Below, in pieces: positions 24,778 to 33,206 of a DNA stretch of 64,000 nt. The notes beneath the pieces were generated by a model. That model was not told the DNA's origin, did not search any database, and worked only from the letters and a program-made list of their open reading frames with translations. The DNA is from Sulfurovum sp. XGS-02. Lineage in GTDB: Bacteria > Campylobacterota > Campylobacteria > Campylobacterales > Sulfurovaceae. The DNA is taken from the NCBI RefSeq assembly GCF_023213175.1, contig NZ_CP093312.1, positions 2,046,001 through 2,110,000 of the forward strand. Direction: 5' to 3'. Made by a program: the position numbers and the translations under genes. Numbering within the stretch: position 1 is the stretch's first letter; the number at the start of each line of letters is the position of its first letter.

Positions 24778-25145
24778 TACTCTAGGCCCTCAAACTCTTC
24801 TGCGATGCTATTGTCATCGTCTAGTATGACGATTTTTGGCAAATGCGCATTTGCCTCTTCTTCACTCATCGTTGCATAGGCAATAATGATGATCTTGTCG
24901 CCTTTATGTACTTTTCTTGCTGCGGCACCATTCAAACAGATATCTTTTTTACCTGGTTCACCAGGGATGATATAGGTAGAAAAACGTTCACCGTTATTGA
25001 CATTCACGATATCGATCTTTTGTCCGACACGCATATTTGCTGCATCTAAAAGTTCTTGATCAATGGTAATAGAGCCTACATAATTCAAGTTTGCATCTGT
25101 TACTGTCGCTCTATGTATTTTAGAATAAAGCATTGTAATATTCAT
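24777..25145 (-). CDS. panD: Aspartate 1-decarboxylase precursor PanD
   Basis: 122 residues. PanD makes beta-alanine from L-aspartate for pantothenate and CoA. The self-processing Gly-Ser bond is at residues 24-25 (YVGSITID), giving the pyruvoyl cofactor; the N-terminal [11 protein letters not shown] and the RFSTYIIPG segment with the active-site Tyr are present, as is [20 protein letters not shown]. It is first in a two-gene unit with ybaB. A TATAAT (minus strand, 25180-25185) with the TTTTGG extension lies about 35 bases upstream. Confidence 0.96.
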   Translation of the reverse strand: MNITMLYSKIHRATVTDANLNYVGSITIDQELLDAANMRVGQKIDIVNVNNGERFSTYIIPGEPGKKDICLNGAAARKVHKGDKIIIIAYATMSEEEANAHLPKIVILDDDNSIAEEFEGLE

Positions 25146-25179
25146 AATTATTCCTATTTATTTCATAAAAATTATTGGG

Positions 25180-25185
25180 ATTATA
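25180..25185 (-). promoter_or_regulatory. -10 hexamer of panD
   Basis: TATAAT preceded by TTTTGG on the minus strand, about 35 bases before the panD ATG. The same upstream extension recurs at the rpsJ, rpmJ and rpmI promoters. Confidence 0.55.
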
Positions 25186-25237
25186 CCAAAATCCCCTATA
25201 TAGTTATATTATACTGAAATTGTGGGGAAATTGGGAA

Positions 25238-25260
25238 GTCGCATGATGAAGTCATGCGAC
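25238..25260 (-). terminator. Hairpin after the [2Fe-2S] protein gene
   Basis: Perfect 9-bp inverted repeat GTCGCATGA / TCATGCGAC with a 5-base loop, 25 bases past the stop codon at 25285. It has no strong T-run on the minus strand. Confidence 0.55.
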
Positions 25261-25284
25261 CTTAAAGAGATGAGTATATAAAAT

Positions 25285-25665
25285 TTAACGAGCCATACTT
25301 GCAGGTGATAGAGGTTCTCCCCACATTTCAGCTGGGATCACATACTCTTCTACAACATTTCCACCGATGATATGCTCATCAATAATTCTGTCCATTTTCT
25401 CTTTTGTCAAACCTACATACATAGTATGCCCTGGCTCAACAAGCATTACCGGACCTAGTTGACAACGGTTGAGACACCCGGTCTGAATTGGTGTTACTGC
25501 GGGCATGATCCCTTTTTGCATCAATTTCTGCGCAAGGTACTGAAAAAGTTCTTGTGACTCTTGGTCATCTGCTTTCACACAAGATGGTTTTGGCATCCCC
25601 GGAGGTGCTGACTGCTGACATTTGAAGATATAAAATGCTGGTTGTGGTATAGTACCTGGTACCAT
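25285..25665 (-). CDS. Thioredoxin-like [2Fe-2S] ferredoxin
   Basis: 126 residues with the four cysteines of the thioredoxin-fold [2Fe-2S] family: C16 and C29 (C-x12-C) and C64/C68 in TGCLNRCQLGP. The N-terminal PAFYIFKCQQSAPPGMPKPSC and the following SQELFQYLAQKL helix fit stand-alone ferredoxins of this family, also seen as the NuoE-like fold. It probably carries electrons in the cytoplasm; the partner is not evident. It is a single gene followed by a hairpin. Confidence 0.85.
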   Translation of the reverse strand: MVPGTIPQPAFYIFKCQQSAPPGMPKPSCVKADDQESQELFQYLAQKLMQKGIMPAVTPIQTGCLNRCQLGPVMLVEPGHTMYVGLTKEKMDRIIDEHIIGGNVVEEYVIPAEMWGEPLSPASMAR

Positions 25666-25848
25666 GATAATCCTTTAGAGTTTAATTGGGAGTATTTTAC
25701 TCCTATTTACTTAATCAAAGTTTAAACCCATATAATTGACCTCTGTAAAGCTTAGATCTGTAGAGTTTGTACATACAATGTAATAAAAGATTGTGGCAGG
25801 TAAGGATAAGAAGACGCTTTGTCTACAAAGTAGATCATAAGGGGAGAA

Positions 25849-27144
25849 TCAGGTTCTCTCTTTTAGCAATTCGCGTACCACTTCCCTGTCATCAAAAAGG
25901 TATTTCACCCCTTTGATCTCCTGATAATCTTCATCCCCTTTGCCGAGTATGAGCAGTACTTCATTCTCTTCGAGTGCATCCAGTGCCATCTTTATGGCGA
26001 GTCTTCTGTCCGGGGTCGCCGTGACATGGTCTTTGCCATGTAATCCCAATAAAATATCTTCCAGGATCATTTCGGGTACTTCATCCCGAGGGTTGTCACT
26101 GGTCACATAGATCTTGTTCGCATACCTGCCAGCAACTGCTCCCATACGAGGACGTTTCTCTCTGTCTCTGTTACCGCCTGCACCAAAGACCACTGAAATA
26201 TCTCTGTCTTTCATTGACTCAAGCACTTGGTACATCCCGTCATCAGTATGTGCAAAATCTACGATCACAAGTGGGTCTCGACTCACTACTTCCATACGCC
26301 CTGAAACCCCTGCAAAGTACTCCACCACTTCACATATCTCTTCTATGTTTTTTCCCGTTAACATCTGCACCGTACCTATGGCTGCCATCAGGTTAAAGAG
26401 ATTAAAGAGGCCTACCATAGGAGAGTGGAATGTGGCTTCGTTCTGTAGATGTTTGATCCCTGCCGTAATGCCATGCAGTAACGAAAAGGCCTGTACCTTA
26501 AAGGTTGCCGGTTCATCCACACCGTAACTCTGCGCACCTATGGGGTTATATGTAATGTTTTTAATGTCGTCTTTATTGAGTAACTTGGGTGATTCATCTG
26601 CAAAAAAGAGACTCTTTACCCGTCTGTACTCTTCAACGGTCCCATGATAATCCAAATGGTCAGAGGTGACATTGGTATGGACCTTGAGGGCAAAGGTCAA
26701 ACCCTCTATGCGGTTTTGATCTATCGCATGGGAACTGACTTCCATGATGAAGTAGTTACATCCCAAATCCATTGTCTGTTTCATATTGTGCAGTGTTTCC
26801 AGGATGGAAGGCGTGGTCATGCTCTTCTCTTCTATACGCTTTTCCTGAGCGAATAGGCCACGAGTCCCTTGCAGTGCCGGCTTCTCGTCCAGATCAAGCA
26901 AAAAAGAGTAGATTGCGGCGGTTACCGTCGTTTTACCGTTCGTCCCAGTAACACCTACCACTTTCATCTTTTCGAGTCCCCAAAAAGAGATCAGTTCATC
27001 GACGGTAAGTGTTTCCGGCTTGGGCTCTAATGTTTCATAATAGCGACTGTTTTGTGCCGTTCTTAAAAAGATCGTATCTTTATCGAGTTTGCTTGTATCA
27101 TCTGTTAGAAAAAGATAACCATCTTTTTGGAAATCCAATTTCAC
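25849..27144 (-). CDS. murE: UDP-N-acetylmuramoyl-tripeptide synthetase MurE
   Basis: 431 residues from a GTG start at 27144 that overlaps the stop of the upstream gene (TAGTG). The Mur ligase motifs are present: ATP loop VTGTNGKTTVT (about 63-73), the central EVSSHAIDQNR and HLDYHGTVEEYRR with the carbamylated-Lys region, and the C-terminal domain SDNPRDEVPEMI, the DNPR motif that selects meso-diaminopimelate. It adds that residue to UDP-MurNAc-L-Ala-D-Glu. It is about 60 residues shorter than the E. coli enzyme at the N-terminus, as in Helicobacter and relatives. Confidence 0.95.
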   Translation of the reverse strand: MKLDFQKDGYLFLTDDTSKLDKDTIFLRTAQNSRYYETLEPKPETLTVDELISFWGLEKMKVVGVTGTNGKTTVTAAIYSFLLDLDEKPALQGTRGLFAQEKRIEEKSMTTPSILETLHNMKQTMDLGCNYFIMEVSSHAIDQNRIEGLTFALKVHTNVTSDHLDYHGTVEEYRRVKSLFFADESPKLLNKDDIKNITYNPIGAQSYGVDEPATFKVQAFSLLHGITAGIKHLQNEATFHSPMVGLFNLFNLMAAIGTVQMLTGKNIEEICEVVEYFAGVSGRMEVVSRDPLVIVDFAHTDDGMYQVLESMKDRDISVVFGAGGNRDREKRPRMGAVAGRYANKIYVTSDNPRDEVPEMILEDILLGLHGKDHVTATPDRRLAIKMALDALEENEVLLILGKGDEDYQEIKGVKYLFDDREVVRELLKERT

Positions 27145-27722
27145 TATTTTTGTCCTCTAACCACATGGTAAAGCGCAAGTATATCCTGATCGTTTCCAAA
27201 AAGGCTTGATGAAGCATCCAGATATCCCAATGCCATCTCATCAAAACCTTCGTTTGCAAGCTGTGTCACAAAATCTATAAACTCTTCTTTGTTCGTGATC
27301 ACCACTTTGGTCGAGAACATAATATCTTCAAATGTCTTTTTGAAACTGCCCCTGCTCTTTACAAGCTCCAGGAAATCACTGTAACGTATACCATCGCCGT
27401 ATTCTATCTGTTCTTCTAAAGGCTCAACCAAAAGTTCCTGTAACTTGTGTTTTGAACTGTCTAAATTCTCAATAAGCCCATCGATGATATCTACAGCATT
27501 CTCTTTCTCACTCTTGATCATCTGGTAATAGTCAAACAGTGCTTGTGCTTCTTCTTCGCTCTCTATCCCTAGATCACTCAAATAGACACCAATTTTTGCT
27601 TCATCTAATGTCGGATAATCTCTTAAGATCAACCCGTAACTTCTAAGTGCCTTGTCATAGTCTCCCTGGAGAAACTCACTCTCGGCTCTTTTCAGTAGTA
27701 AATCTTGACTTATCTTGCTCAT
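27144..27722 (-). CDS. Hypothetical protein with N-terminal TPR-like helices
   Basis: 192 residues, acidic and helical. The first 55 residues (RAESEFLQGDYDKALRSYGLILRDYPTLDEAKIGVYL) look like one to two tetratricopeptide repeats; the rest has no motif I can name. No signal peptide or membrane segment, so cytoplasmic. It lies 6 bases after the NifU-like gene and overlaps the murE start by one base, so all three are probably one operon. Conserved in this position in related Campylobacterota by my recollection, but its function is unknown. Confidence 0.8.
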   Translation of the reverse strand: MSKISQDLLLKRAESEFLQGDYDKALRSYGLILRDYPTLDEAKIGVYLSDLGIESEEEAQALFDYYQMIKSEKENAVDIIDGLIENLDSSKHKLQELLVEPLEEQIEYGDGIRYSDFLELVKSRGSFKKTFEDIMFSTKVVITNKEEFIDFVTQLANEGFDEMALGYLDASSSLFGNDQDILALYHVVRGQK

Positions 27723-27728
27723 TTTAAA

Positions 27729-28004
27729 TTATAATTGATCCAATTTATCTTCAAAACCTGCAGGTACATTGACTACAGTGATCTCAGGGTGAATTAGTGT
27801 TTGCATCTGTCTCTCCACACCGAACTTGATCGTTGTACCTGAACTACCGCAACCAACACATGCACCTTGAAGCTGTACAAAGACTCTTCCATCTTTAATG
27901 GCAATAAGTGCAATATCCCCTCCATCAAGTTTAATAGAAGGTCTCACCTTGTCTATCACGTTCATTACGGCAGGTTCTAGTTCTTCATCTGTAAATGGTA
28001 TCAA
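27729..28004 (-). CDS. NifU C-terminal-domain iron-sulfur scaffold protein
   Basis: 91 residues comprising only the NifU/Nfu C-terminal domain: SIKLDGGDIALIAIKDGRVFVQLQGAC followed by the cluster-binding CVGCGSS (C-x2-C, about 49-52). Nfu proteins carry or transfer [4Fe-4S] clusters. It starts the unit NifU-like/TPR/murE. A TATAAT preceded by TTTTGT lies about 47 bases upstream on the minus strand (28051-28056). Confidence 0.92.
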   Translation of the reverse strand: MIPFTDEELEPAVMNVIDKVRPSIKLDGGDIALIAIKDGRVFVQLQGACVGCGSSGTTIKFGVERQMQTLIHPEITVVNVPAGFEDKLDQL

Positions 28005-28067
28005 TGTTTCTCCTTAGTTTGCATCTCTATAAGAGAGATATCATAGAATTATTATAACAAAATCATA

Positions 28068-28086
28068 GTAAAATCTTTGTTACTAT
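28068..28086 (-). other. Inverted-repeat stretch in the rplQ-nfu spacer
   Basis: The 200-base spacer between rplQ and the NifU-like gene holds the nfu promoter (28051-28056) and, at its other end, the hairpin after rplQ. This middle part is AT-rich and I see no gene in it. Confidence 0.3.
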
Positions 28087-28167
28087 GTTCTTTAAGTGTG
28101 TTATACACTAAAAGTATTACTTTGTCAATGGGTGTTTGGATGGTTGAAAATAATGTAGTGCTGTGTA

Positions 28168-28186
28168 TTCAAGGCAAAGCCTTGAA
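28168..28186 (-). terminator. Hairpin ending the alpha operon
   Basis: Perfect 8-bp inverted repeat TTCAAGGC / GCCTTGAA with a 3-base loop, 22-40 bases after the rplQ stop codon. A second small repeat (TGAAA...TTTCA) lies between. It is the likely 3' end of the ribosomal supercluster. Confidence 0.6.
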
Positions 28187-28207
28187 ATACTGAAGTTTCA
28201 GAGGTAA

Positions 28208-28558
28208 TTATACGAGTTCGATAATTGCCATAGGTGCTGAATCACCTTTTCTCATACGTGTCTTAATAATTCTTGTATATCCACCGTTTCTGTCCGCATA
28301 CTTTGGTGCGATTTCGTTTACAATCGTATTTGTACACTCTTTGTGTTGTAACATTGCAAAAATTGCTCTGTGTGCATTAAAATCACCAGAAGAAGCTTTT
28401 GTGATAAGCTTTTCAAAATAACTTCTAAGCTCTTTAGCTTTTGGCAATGTAGTCTCAATTCTACCCTCTTTTGTCAAAGCAATTGATAGGTTTTTAAGAA
28501 GCGCCGCTCTATGAGAAGACGTTCTGTTTAATTTACGGTAACCATGCTTATGTCTCAT
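28208..28558 (-). CDS. rplQ: 50S ribosomal protein L17
   Basis: 116 residues with the L17 start [24 protein letters not shown] and the ending [15 protein letters not shown]. It binds 23S rRNA near the peptide exit region. As usual it is last in the alpha operon, 21 bases after rpoA. A hairpin follows. Length is normal for Campylobacterota, which lack the long C-terminal tail. Confidence 0.97.
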   Translation of the reverse strand: MRHKHGYRKLNRTSSHRAALLKNLSIALTKEGRIETTLPKAKELRSYFEKLITKASSGDFNAHRAIFAMLQHKECTNTIVNEIAPKYADRNGGYTRIIKTRMRKGDSAPMAIIELV

Positions 28559-28579
28559 AATATTCCTTTACTGTAACAA

Positions 28580-29581
28580 CTATGCTTTAAGTTGTTCTAT
28601 TTTCTTTACAAGATTTACTCTTGTAACATCTGAAAGTTCAAAATCTGAACCAAATCCGTGTTCTACAAGACACTCAGAGATTTCATCTAAAGATTTTTTA
28701 CCAAGATTTTTGATGTTTTTAATCTCATTTTCACTCATCAATACCAATTCACCGAGGAACTTTAATCCAGCTCTGTCAAGTGAGTTGAACGATCTTGCAC
28801 TCAGGCCAAGACTATCTACAGTCTGCATGAAAGGTTTGAGTTCGCTATCGTCACTGTTTCTTTTTACCGGTGCTACAGAGATATCTAAATCAAGTACCGT
28901 ATTAAAAACAGAAAGTTGCTTATTCATTACTTCCAGTGCATTTGTAAATGCTTCAACCGGACCGATCTGACCATCCGTTTCGATATCGAATGTAATCTTT
29001 TCAAAATTAGGATTGTCCTCTACAAGTACAGGATCAATCTTATAATTCGCTTTTCTTACCGGAGTAAAGAAAGCATCAAGTGCAATGCTGTCACTTTCAA
29101 CATCATCTCTAAGGTCTTCACTTGGTACATAACCAATACCTTTTGAGATCACTACTGTAAAGTTGAGCTCTGCATCTTCGTTCAGTGTTGCAAGTGGCAG
29201 ATCACCATTCACCACTTCAATTTGATCATTGTTCAGGTCTTGAGCTGTCACTTCTTTGTGCCCAGAGAAACTGTATTTCAATTCAACTCTGTCACTTTCG
29301 TCTTTAATTTTAAAACGAATGTTCTTCAGGTTGATAATAAATACAGCAACATCTTCGTGCATACCTCTGATGTTATCAAACTCATGTGCAGCGCCTTCGA
29401 TCTTAATCGAAATAGGTGCGTACCCGATAGAAGAACCTAAAATAAGTCTTCTTAGTGGGTGCGCAAGTGTAACAGCATAACCGCTCTCAAAAGGATAAGC
29501 AACGATCTCAGCACGATTAGCGCTGATCTCATTTACTTCTACTTCCGTTGGCATAAATGGTGCAATTTTAATTTTTCTCAT
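28580..29581 (-). CDS. rpoA: RNA polymerase alpha subunit
   Basis: 333 residues. The N-terminal domain (about 1-230) has the assembly motif HPLRRLILGSSIGYAP and dimer region; the C-terminal domain (about 255-325) has GLSARSFNSLDRAGLKFLGEL and the helix-hairpin-helix IKNLGKKSLDEI that contacts UP elements and activators such as PhoB-type regulators. It sits 24 bases after rpsD and 21 before rplQ. Confidence 0.98.
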   Translation of the reverse strand: MRKIKIAPFMPTEVEVNEISANRAEIVAYPFESGYAVTLAHPLRRLILGSSIGYAPISIKIEGAAHEFDNIRGMHEDVAVFIINLKNIRFKIKDESDRVELKYSFSGHKEVTAQDLNNDQIEVVNGDLPLATLNEDAELNFTVVISKGIGYVPSEDLRDDVESDSIALDAFFTPVRKANYKIDPVLVEDNPNFEKITFDIETDGQIGPVEAFTNALEVMNKQLSVFNTVLDLDISVAPVKRNSDDSELKPFMQTVDSLGLSARSFNSLDRAGLKFLGELVLMSENEIKNIKNLGKKSLDEISECLVEHGFGSDFELSDVTRVNLVKKIEQLKA

Positions 29582-29605
29582 TAATAGCCTTTACTTATGT
29601 ATGTA

Positions 29606-30232
29606 TTATTTAGAGTATAGCTCAACGATTAGACGCTCTTCAACTGGGATTGCGATCTCTTCTCTCTCCGGAATTCTTGTGAATAGACCAAAAAGTTTTT
29701 CTTTGTCCATATCAACCCAATCAACCATACCTGTTTGATTTGTAAGTTCGATAGATCTAAGGATCTGTGGATTCGTTTTACTTTTCTCTCTAATCTCAAT
29801 TTTTTGACCTGCTTTTACTCTAAAAGAAGGGATATCTACTCTTTTTCCATCAACCAATACATGTCCGTGATTTACGAATTGTCTTGCCGATGCTCTAGTT
29901 GTAGCGAATCCCATTCTGTAAACAACATTATCAAGTCTCTGCTCAAGAAGTTGGATAAGGATAGAACCTGTGTTACCATCTTTTGAGTTTGCTTCTTTAT
30001 AAAGTGCTCTAAATTGTTTTTCACTTACACCATACATAAATTTAGCTTTTTGCTTCTCTTGAAGTTGAAGACCATATTCACTGATCTTTGTTCTTCTTTG
30101 TCCATGTTGTCCTGGTGCATATGGTCTTTTTTCCAATGCACTTTTACCAGCGAGTCTTCTCTCACCTTTTAACCCAAGATCAACACCAAGTCTTCTTTCT
30201 AGTCTTTCAACTGGACCTCTATATCTTGCCAT
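29606..30232 (-). CDS. rpsD: 30S ribosomal protein S4
   Basis: 208 residues with the S4 domain (about 97-160, [37 protein letters not shown]). The N-terminal region has no zinc cysteines (the C-minus form). S4 nucleates assembly of the 16S 5' domain and in other bacteria represses the alpha operon by binding its leader. It is 2 bases after rpsK. Confidence 0.98.
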   Translation of the reverse strand: MARYRGPVERLERRLGVDLGLKGERRLAGKSALEKRPYAPGQHGQRRTKISEYGLQLQEKQKAKFMYGVSEKQFRALYKEANSKDGNTGSILIQLLEQRLDNVVYRMGFATTRASARQFVNHGHVLVDGKRVDIPSFRVKAGQKIEIREKSKTNPQILRSIELTNQTGMVDWVDMDKEKLFGLFTRIPEREEIAIPVEERLIVELYSK

Positions 30233-30234
30233 GC

Positions 30235-30609
30235 TTATACCCTTCTCTTCTTAGGTGGTCTACAACCATTGTGTGGAAGTGGTGTAATATCTTTTAAGAA
30301 TGTTACACGAATACCTTCTGTTGCACCAATTGCTTTTACTGCAGTATCTCTACCTGAACCAGGACCCTGAACTTTGATCCCTACTTCTTTAATACCGTTT
30401 TCCATTGCTTTTGACATTGCATCCGCTACCGCTTCAGTCGCTGCAAAAGGAGTTGATTTTTTGCTACCTTTGAAACCTAATGCACCCGCACTACTCCAAG
30501 AGATAACATTTCCCATTTCGTCAGTCACTGTGATCACAGTGTTATTGAAAGTTGCAGCTACGTATACTACACCTTTAGCAATACTTTTTTTTGCTTTTTT
30601 CTTAGCCAT
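30235..30609 (-). CDS. rpsK: 30S ribosomal protein S11
   Basis: 124 residues with the S11 core [35 protein letters not shown] and the ending [15 protein letters not shown]. It lies on the platform of the 30S subunit near the Shine-Dalgarno helix. Spacing is 12 bases after rpsM and 2 before rpsD, in the normal alpha operon order. Confidence 0.98.
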   Translation of the reverse strand: MAKKKAKKSIAKGVVYVAATFNNTVITVTDEMGNVISWSSAGALGFKGSKKSTPFAATEAVADAMSKAMENGIKEVGIKVQGPGSGRDTAVKAIGATEGIRVTFLKDITPLPHNGCRPPKKRRV

Positions 30610-30621
30610 CTAACCTACTCC

Positions 30622-30984
30622 TTATGCCGCACCGACAGTTTTACGCTTACCTTTACGAGTACGCGCATTTGTCTTTGTTTTTTGTCCACGCACCGGTAGA
30701 CCTTTTCTATGTCTAAGACCTCTATATGAACCTAGATCCATAAGTGCTTTGATATCTAAAGTCACTTTTTTTCTAAGATCACCTTCAACCATAACATTTT
30801 CTTGAATATCATTACGAATCGTTGCTGCTTCAGCATCTGTAAGTTCGTGTACTCTTTTGTTATAGTCAACACCTGTTCTATCAAGAATTTTTCTTGAAGT
30901 TGTCAACCCAATTCCGTAAATGTAAGTAAGTGCATACTCCATTCTTTTCTTTTGTGGTAAATCAACACCTGCAATACGTGCCAT
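30622..30984 (-). CDS. rpsM: 30S ribosomal protein S13
   Basis: 120 residues starting [19 protein letters not shown], with the [31 protein letters not shown] tail that reaches the P-site tRNA. It is 2 bases after rpmJ, so the two are read together. Normal length. Confidence 0.98.
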   Translation of the reverse strand: MARIAGVDLPQKKRMEYALTYIYGIGLTTSRKILDRTGVDYNKRVHELTDAEAATIRNDIQENVMVEGDLRKKVTLDIKALMDLGSYRGLRHRKGLPVRGQKTKTNARTRKGKRKTVGAA

Positions 30985-30986
30985 GT

Positions 30987-31100
30987 TTATCCTTGTCTTT
31001 GTTTATGTTTTGGATTTTTACAAATCACGCGTACGATACCTTTGCGTTTAATAACTTTACAGTCATCACACATTTTTTTCACTGATGGTCTAACCTTCAT
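30987..31100 (-). CDS. rpmJ: 50S ribosomal protein L36
   Basis: 37 residues, starting [14 protein letters not shown] and ending [10 protein letters not shown]. The zinc ligands C11, C14, C27 and H32 are all present, so this is the zinc-binding (C-plus) form. It is now the first gene of the alpha group because a diguanylate cyclase gene separates it from infA. A structured leader and a TTTGGGTATAAT promoter lie upstream. Confidence 0.96.
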   Translation of the reverse strand: MKVRPSVKKMCDDCKVIKRKGIVRVICKNPKHKQRQG

Positions 31101-31133
31101 TGGTTACTCCTACGATATATTTGTGCACCTAGA

Positions 31134-31183
31134 GCGTTTAACAACGCCCCTGTTTTGCGTGGATTATTGATGTATCATAATCC
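31134..31183 (-). other. Structured leader upstream of rpmJ-rpsM-rpsK-rpsD-rpoA-rplQ
   Basis: Two stems lie in the presumed 5' leader: GCGTT/AACGC (31134-31147) and GGATTAT/ATAATCC (31161-31183). A third, less regular, pairing is possible upstream. In E. coli S4 represses this gene group by binding a leader pseudoknot; the stems here are compatible with a leader regulator but do not visibly match the E. coli element. Confidence 0.4.
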
Positions 31184-31262
31184 AACCCTTGAGTAATCGG
31201 TGCGGCTTAATCAAAGATTCTTCGCGCAGTTTCCTAAAAGCCTAATTGTAATAGGGAGGAGG

Positions 31263-31268
31263 ATTATA
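31263..31268 (-). promoter_or_regulatory. -10 hexamer for the rpmJ (alpha) group
   Basis: TATAAT preceded by TTTGGG on the minus strand, giving a leader of about 155 bases. The extension is the same as in the rpsJ promoter at 43639. The -35 region is poor. Confidence 0.55.
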
Positions 31269-31323
31269 CCCAAATTAGTATTAATTTTTTCTTATATATA
31301 TTATACGTAGATGTAGTATGTCA

Positions 31324-32850
31324 CTACAAATGAGATACTACTCTATTTTTACCCTCTTTTTTAGCCTTGTAAAGGCAAGCGTCGGCCCTGGCGATCATAC
31401 TCTCAAGATTGTCATCATTTACACATGTTGCGACTCCGAAGCTACATGTAACGATGCTAGGTATTCTATACTCATCCATGGAGATCACTTCACGTAATTT
31501 TTCAGCGACCAATACCGCTTCCTCTCCATTTGTTTCAGGCAACATTACTAGAAACTCTTCTCCGCCCCACCGTCCTAAACGGTCGCTCTTTCTTAGTTTC
31601 TCTCCCATAAGTTCAACAACTTTCTTTAAAACCAAATCACCTTGTTCATGCCCATACCTATCATTGACGGATTTGAAATCATCTATATCAAGAAAAATGA
31701 TTGATAGCGTTTTATTTTTACGTTTGCTGCGTTCCAGTTCATACACTAACAGCTCATTCATTGTACTTCTATTGTATGCACCGGTCAGACTATCATACGT
31801 GGCGATCTCAGTTATCTTTGCAATTTTTTGTAAAATGACAAAGATCAGTATTGATACAATCAGTAGAATAATGGTACTTATCGCCAAAAGCACCAATGCG
31901 TCATTCATAATGGTTCTTACCTCTTCGGATTTTTCATAACTGATGAGATAGGCTGCATTTTTATCCCCCTGTACATTGCCGATAGGGATAAAGGTGATAA
32001 TCGTGTTATCTTTACAAATGGCAAAACCTACCTGTTTCTTCATTTGTCGTGTTGCTTCTTGAGAAATAGATTGATTGATATGTTTATATTTGGAAAGTAT
32101 TGGAGTATATTCATTTACATTTTCATTCATATACTCACTATTGATCTGACTTATTATATAGTTACTTTGTTCACTCTTCCATACTTTTTTTTCCACAATT
32201 GACTTTTTAAGGATAAAATCTATTTCATCTCCAAGTGTCTCTTCTATATCATTACTCAATGCTTTGAAGGAAAGAGAGGTTTCAACACTACCTATATGTC
32301 TCTTTTCTTCATCGAAAAGCGGATAGACATAACGAAAACCGTTATAGATCCTTCCCTCCTCAAATCCCTCCACATATCGCTTCTCTGTATTGGCAATTTC
32401 AAGAGAGTATCTTATGCCTAACAGAGAATCACCATACTTCTCAGGTTTATGAAAACGTAAAAAACTGCTCACATTGGGTAAGTGAAAATGTAATTGTCTT
32501 ATATTGATGGTTTTAAGACTTGTATACGTTGGTGTAAGTAATTGATATAAAGCATTACGTATGATCTGCTGCTCTTCAGTGCTGGCATCTTTTGCCTGTT
32601 TGAAGAGATCGATCACTTCAGGGGTATTGATAATCTCATCATAAAGCAGTTTTGTGATCTTAGAGTAGGATTTACGTGTGCTATTATACACATCCTTAAA
32701 TACTTTTACTTTTCTCTCAAACACTGCAGCCTGTTTATCTTGATACATTTTCCATATAATCGAAGAAGCAAATAGTTCTAAAAAAATAAAAATAAAAAAA
32801 GAAAGAAGTATGATTTTCACAAAAGAGGTTTTTAGAGTCATTTTTCGCAT
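31324..32850 (-). CDS. Membrane diguanylate cyclase with periplasmic sensor, inside the ribosomal supercluster
   Basis: 508 residues. Membrane helices at about 12-32 and 318-342 bracket a periplasmic sensor region of about 285 residues (dCache-like in style). The cytoplasmic C-terminal GGDEF domain (about 350-505) has GGEEF in GRWGGEEFLVMLPE and an RKSD inhibitory-site motif five residues before it, so it should make c-di-GMP and be product-inhibited. It lies between infA (88 bases) and rpmJ (223 bases), on the same strand. A TATAAT six bases before the ATG suggests its own leaderless promoter. No gene of this kind is expected here, so it is an insertion into an old gene cluster. Confidence 0.92.
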   Translation of the reverse strand: MRKMTLKTSFVKIILLSFFIFIFLELFASSIIWKMYQDKQAAVFERKVKVFKDVYNSTRKSYSKITKLLYDEIINTPEVIDLFKQAKDASTEEQQIIRNALYQLLTPTYTSLKTINIRQLHFHLPNVSSFLRFHKPEKYGDSLLGIRYSLEIANTEKRYVEGFEEGRIYNGFRYVYPLFDEEKRHIGSVETSLSFKALSNDIEETLGDEIDFILKKSIVEKKVWKSEQSNYIISQINSEYMNENVNEYTPILSKYKHINQSISQEATRQMKKQVGFAICKDNTIITFIPIGNVQGDKNAAYLISYEKSEEVRTIMNDALVLLAISTIILLIVSILIFVILQKIAKITEIATYDSLTGAYNRSTMNELLVYELERSKRKNKTLSIIFLDIDDFKSVNDRYGHEQGDLVLKKVVELMGEKLRKSDRLGRWGGEEFLVMLPETNGEEAVLVAEKLREVISMDEYRIPSIVTCSFGVATCVNDDNLESMIARADACLYKAKKEGKNRVVSHL

Positions 32851-32856
32851 TTGAAT

Positions 32857-32862
32857 ATTATA
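32857..32862 (-). promoter_or_regulatory. -10 hexamer for a leaderless transcript of the diguanylate cyclase
   Basis: Minus-strand TATAAT ends six bases before the ATG at 32850; there is no Shine-Dalgarno sequence in between. Confidence 0.45.
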
Positions 32863-32938
32863 CTCTATTAAGTGTAAAACTATAGAGGAAACCGTGATCT
32901 CAGGTATATTTAGAGATCACATAGCGGTTCAATACTGA

Positions 32939-33157
32939 TTATTTATATCTGAATGTGATACGACCTTTATCAAGGCTGTAAGGCGTAAGTTCTACTTTTA
33001 CTTTGTCACCTGGAAGAATTTTAATGTAGTGCATTCTCATCTTACCGGCGATATGACAAAGTACAATATGACCATTATCCAACTCCACTCTGAATGTCGC
33101 ATTTGGCAATGCTTCAACTACTTTACCGTCAATTTCTATAACATCATCTTTAGCCAT
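32939..33157 (-). CDS. infA: Translation initiation factor IF-1
   Basis: 72 residues, one OB fold: [20 protein letters not shown] at the start, then [20 protein letters not shown] and GRITFRYK at the end. It occupies the 30S A site during initiation. It is 49 bases after map. In most relatives rpmJ follows directly; here the diguanylate cyclase gene intervenes. Confidence 0.98.
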   Translation of the reverse strand: MAKDDVIEIDGKVVEALPNATFRVELDNGHIVLCHIAGKMRMHYIKILPGDKVKVELTPYSLDKGRITFRYK

Positions 33158-33206
33158 TGTATTCCTTTATGAATTTTCTACTTTATATGCTTATATTGTG
33201 TCAAGA

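Noticed and set aside
28021-28067. Small RNA gene in the rplQ-nfu spacer
   Set aside because: Only a promoter-like TATAAT is present, which already serves the NifU-like gene.
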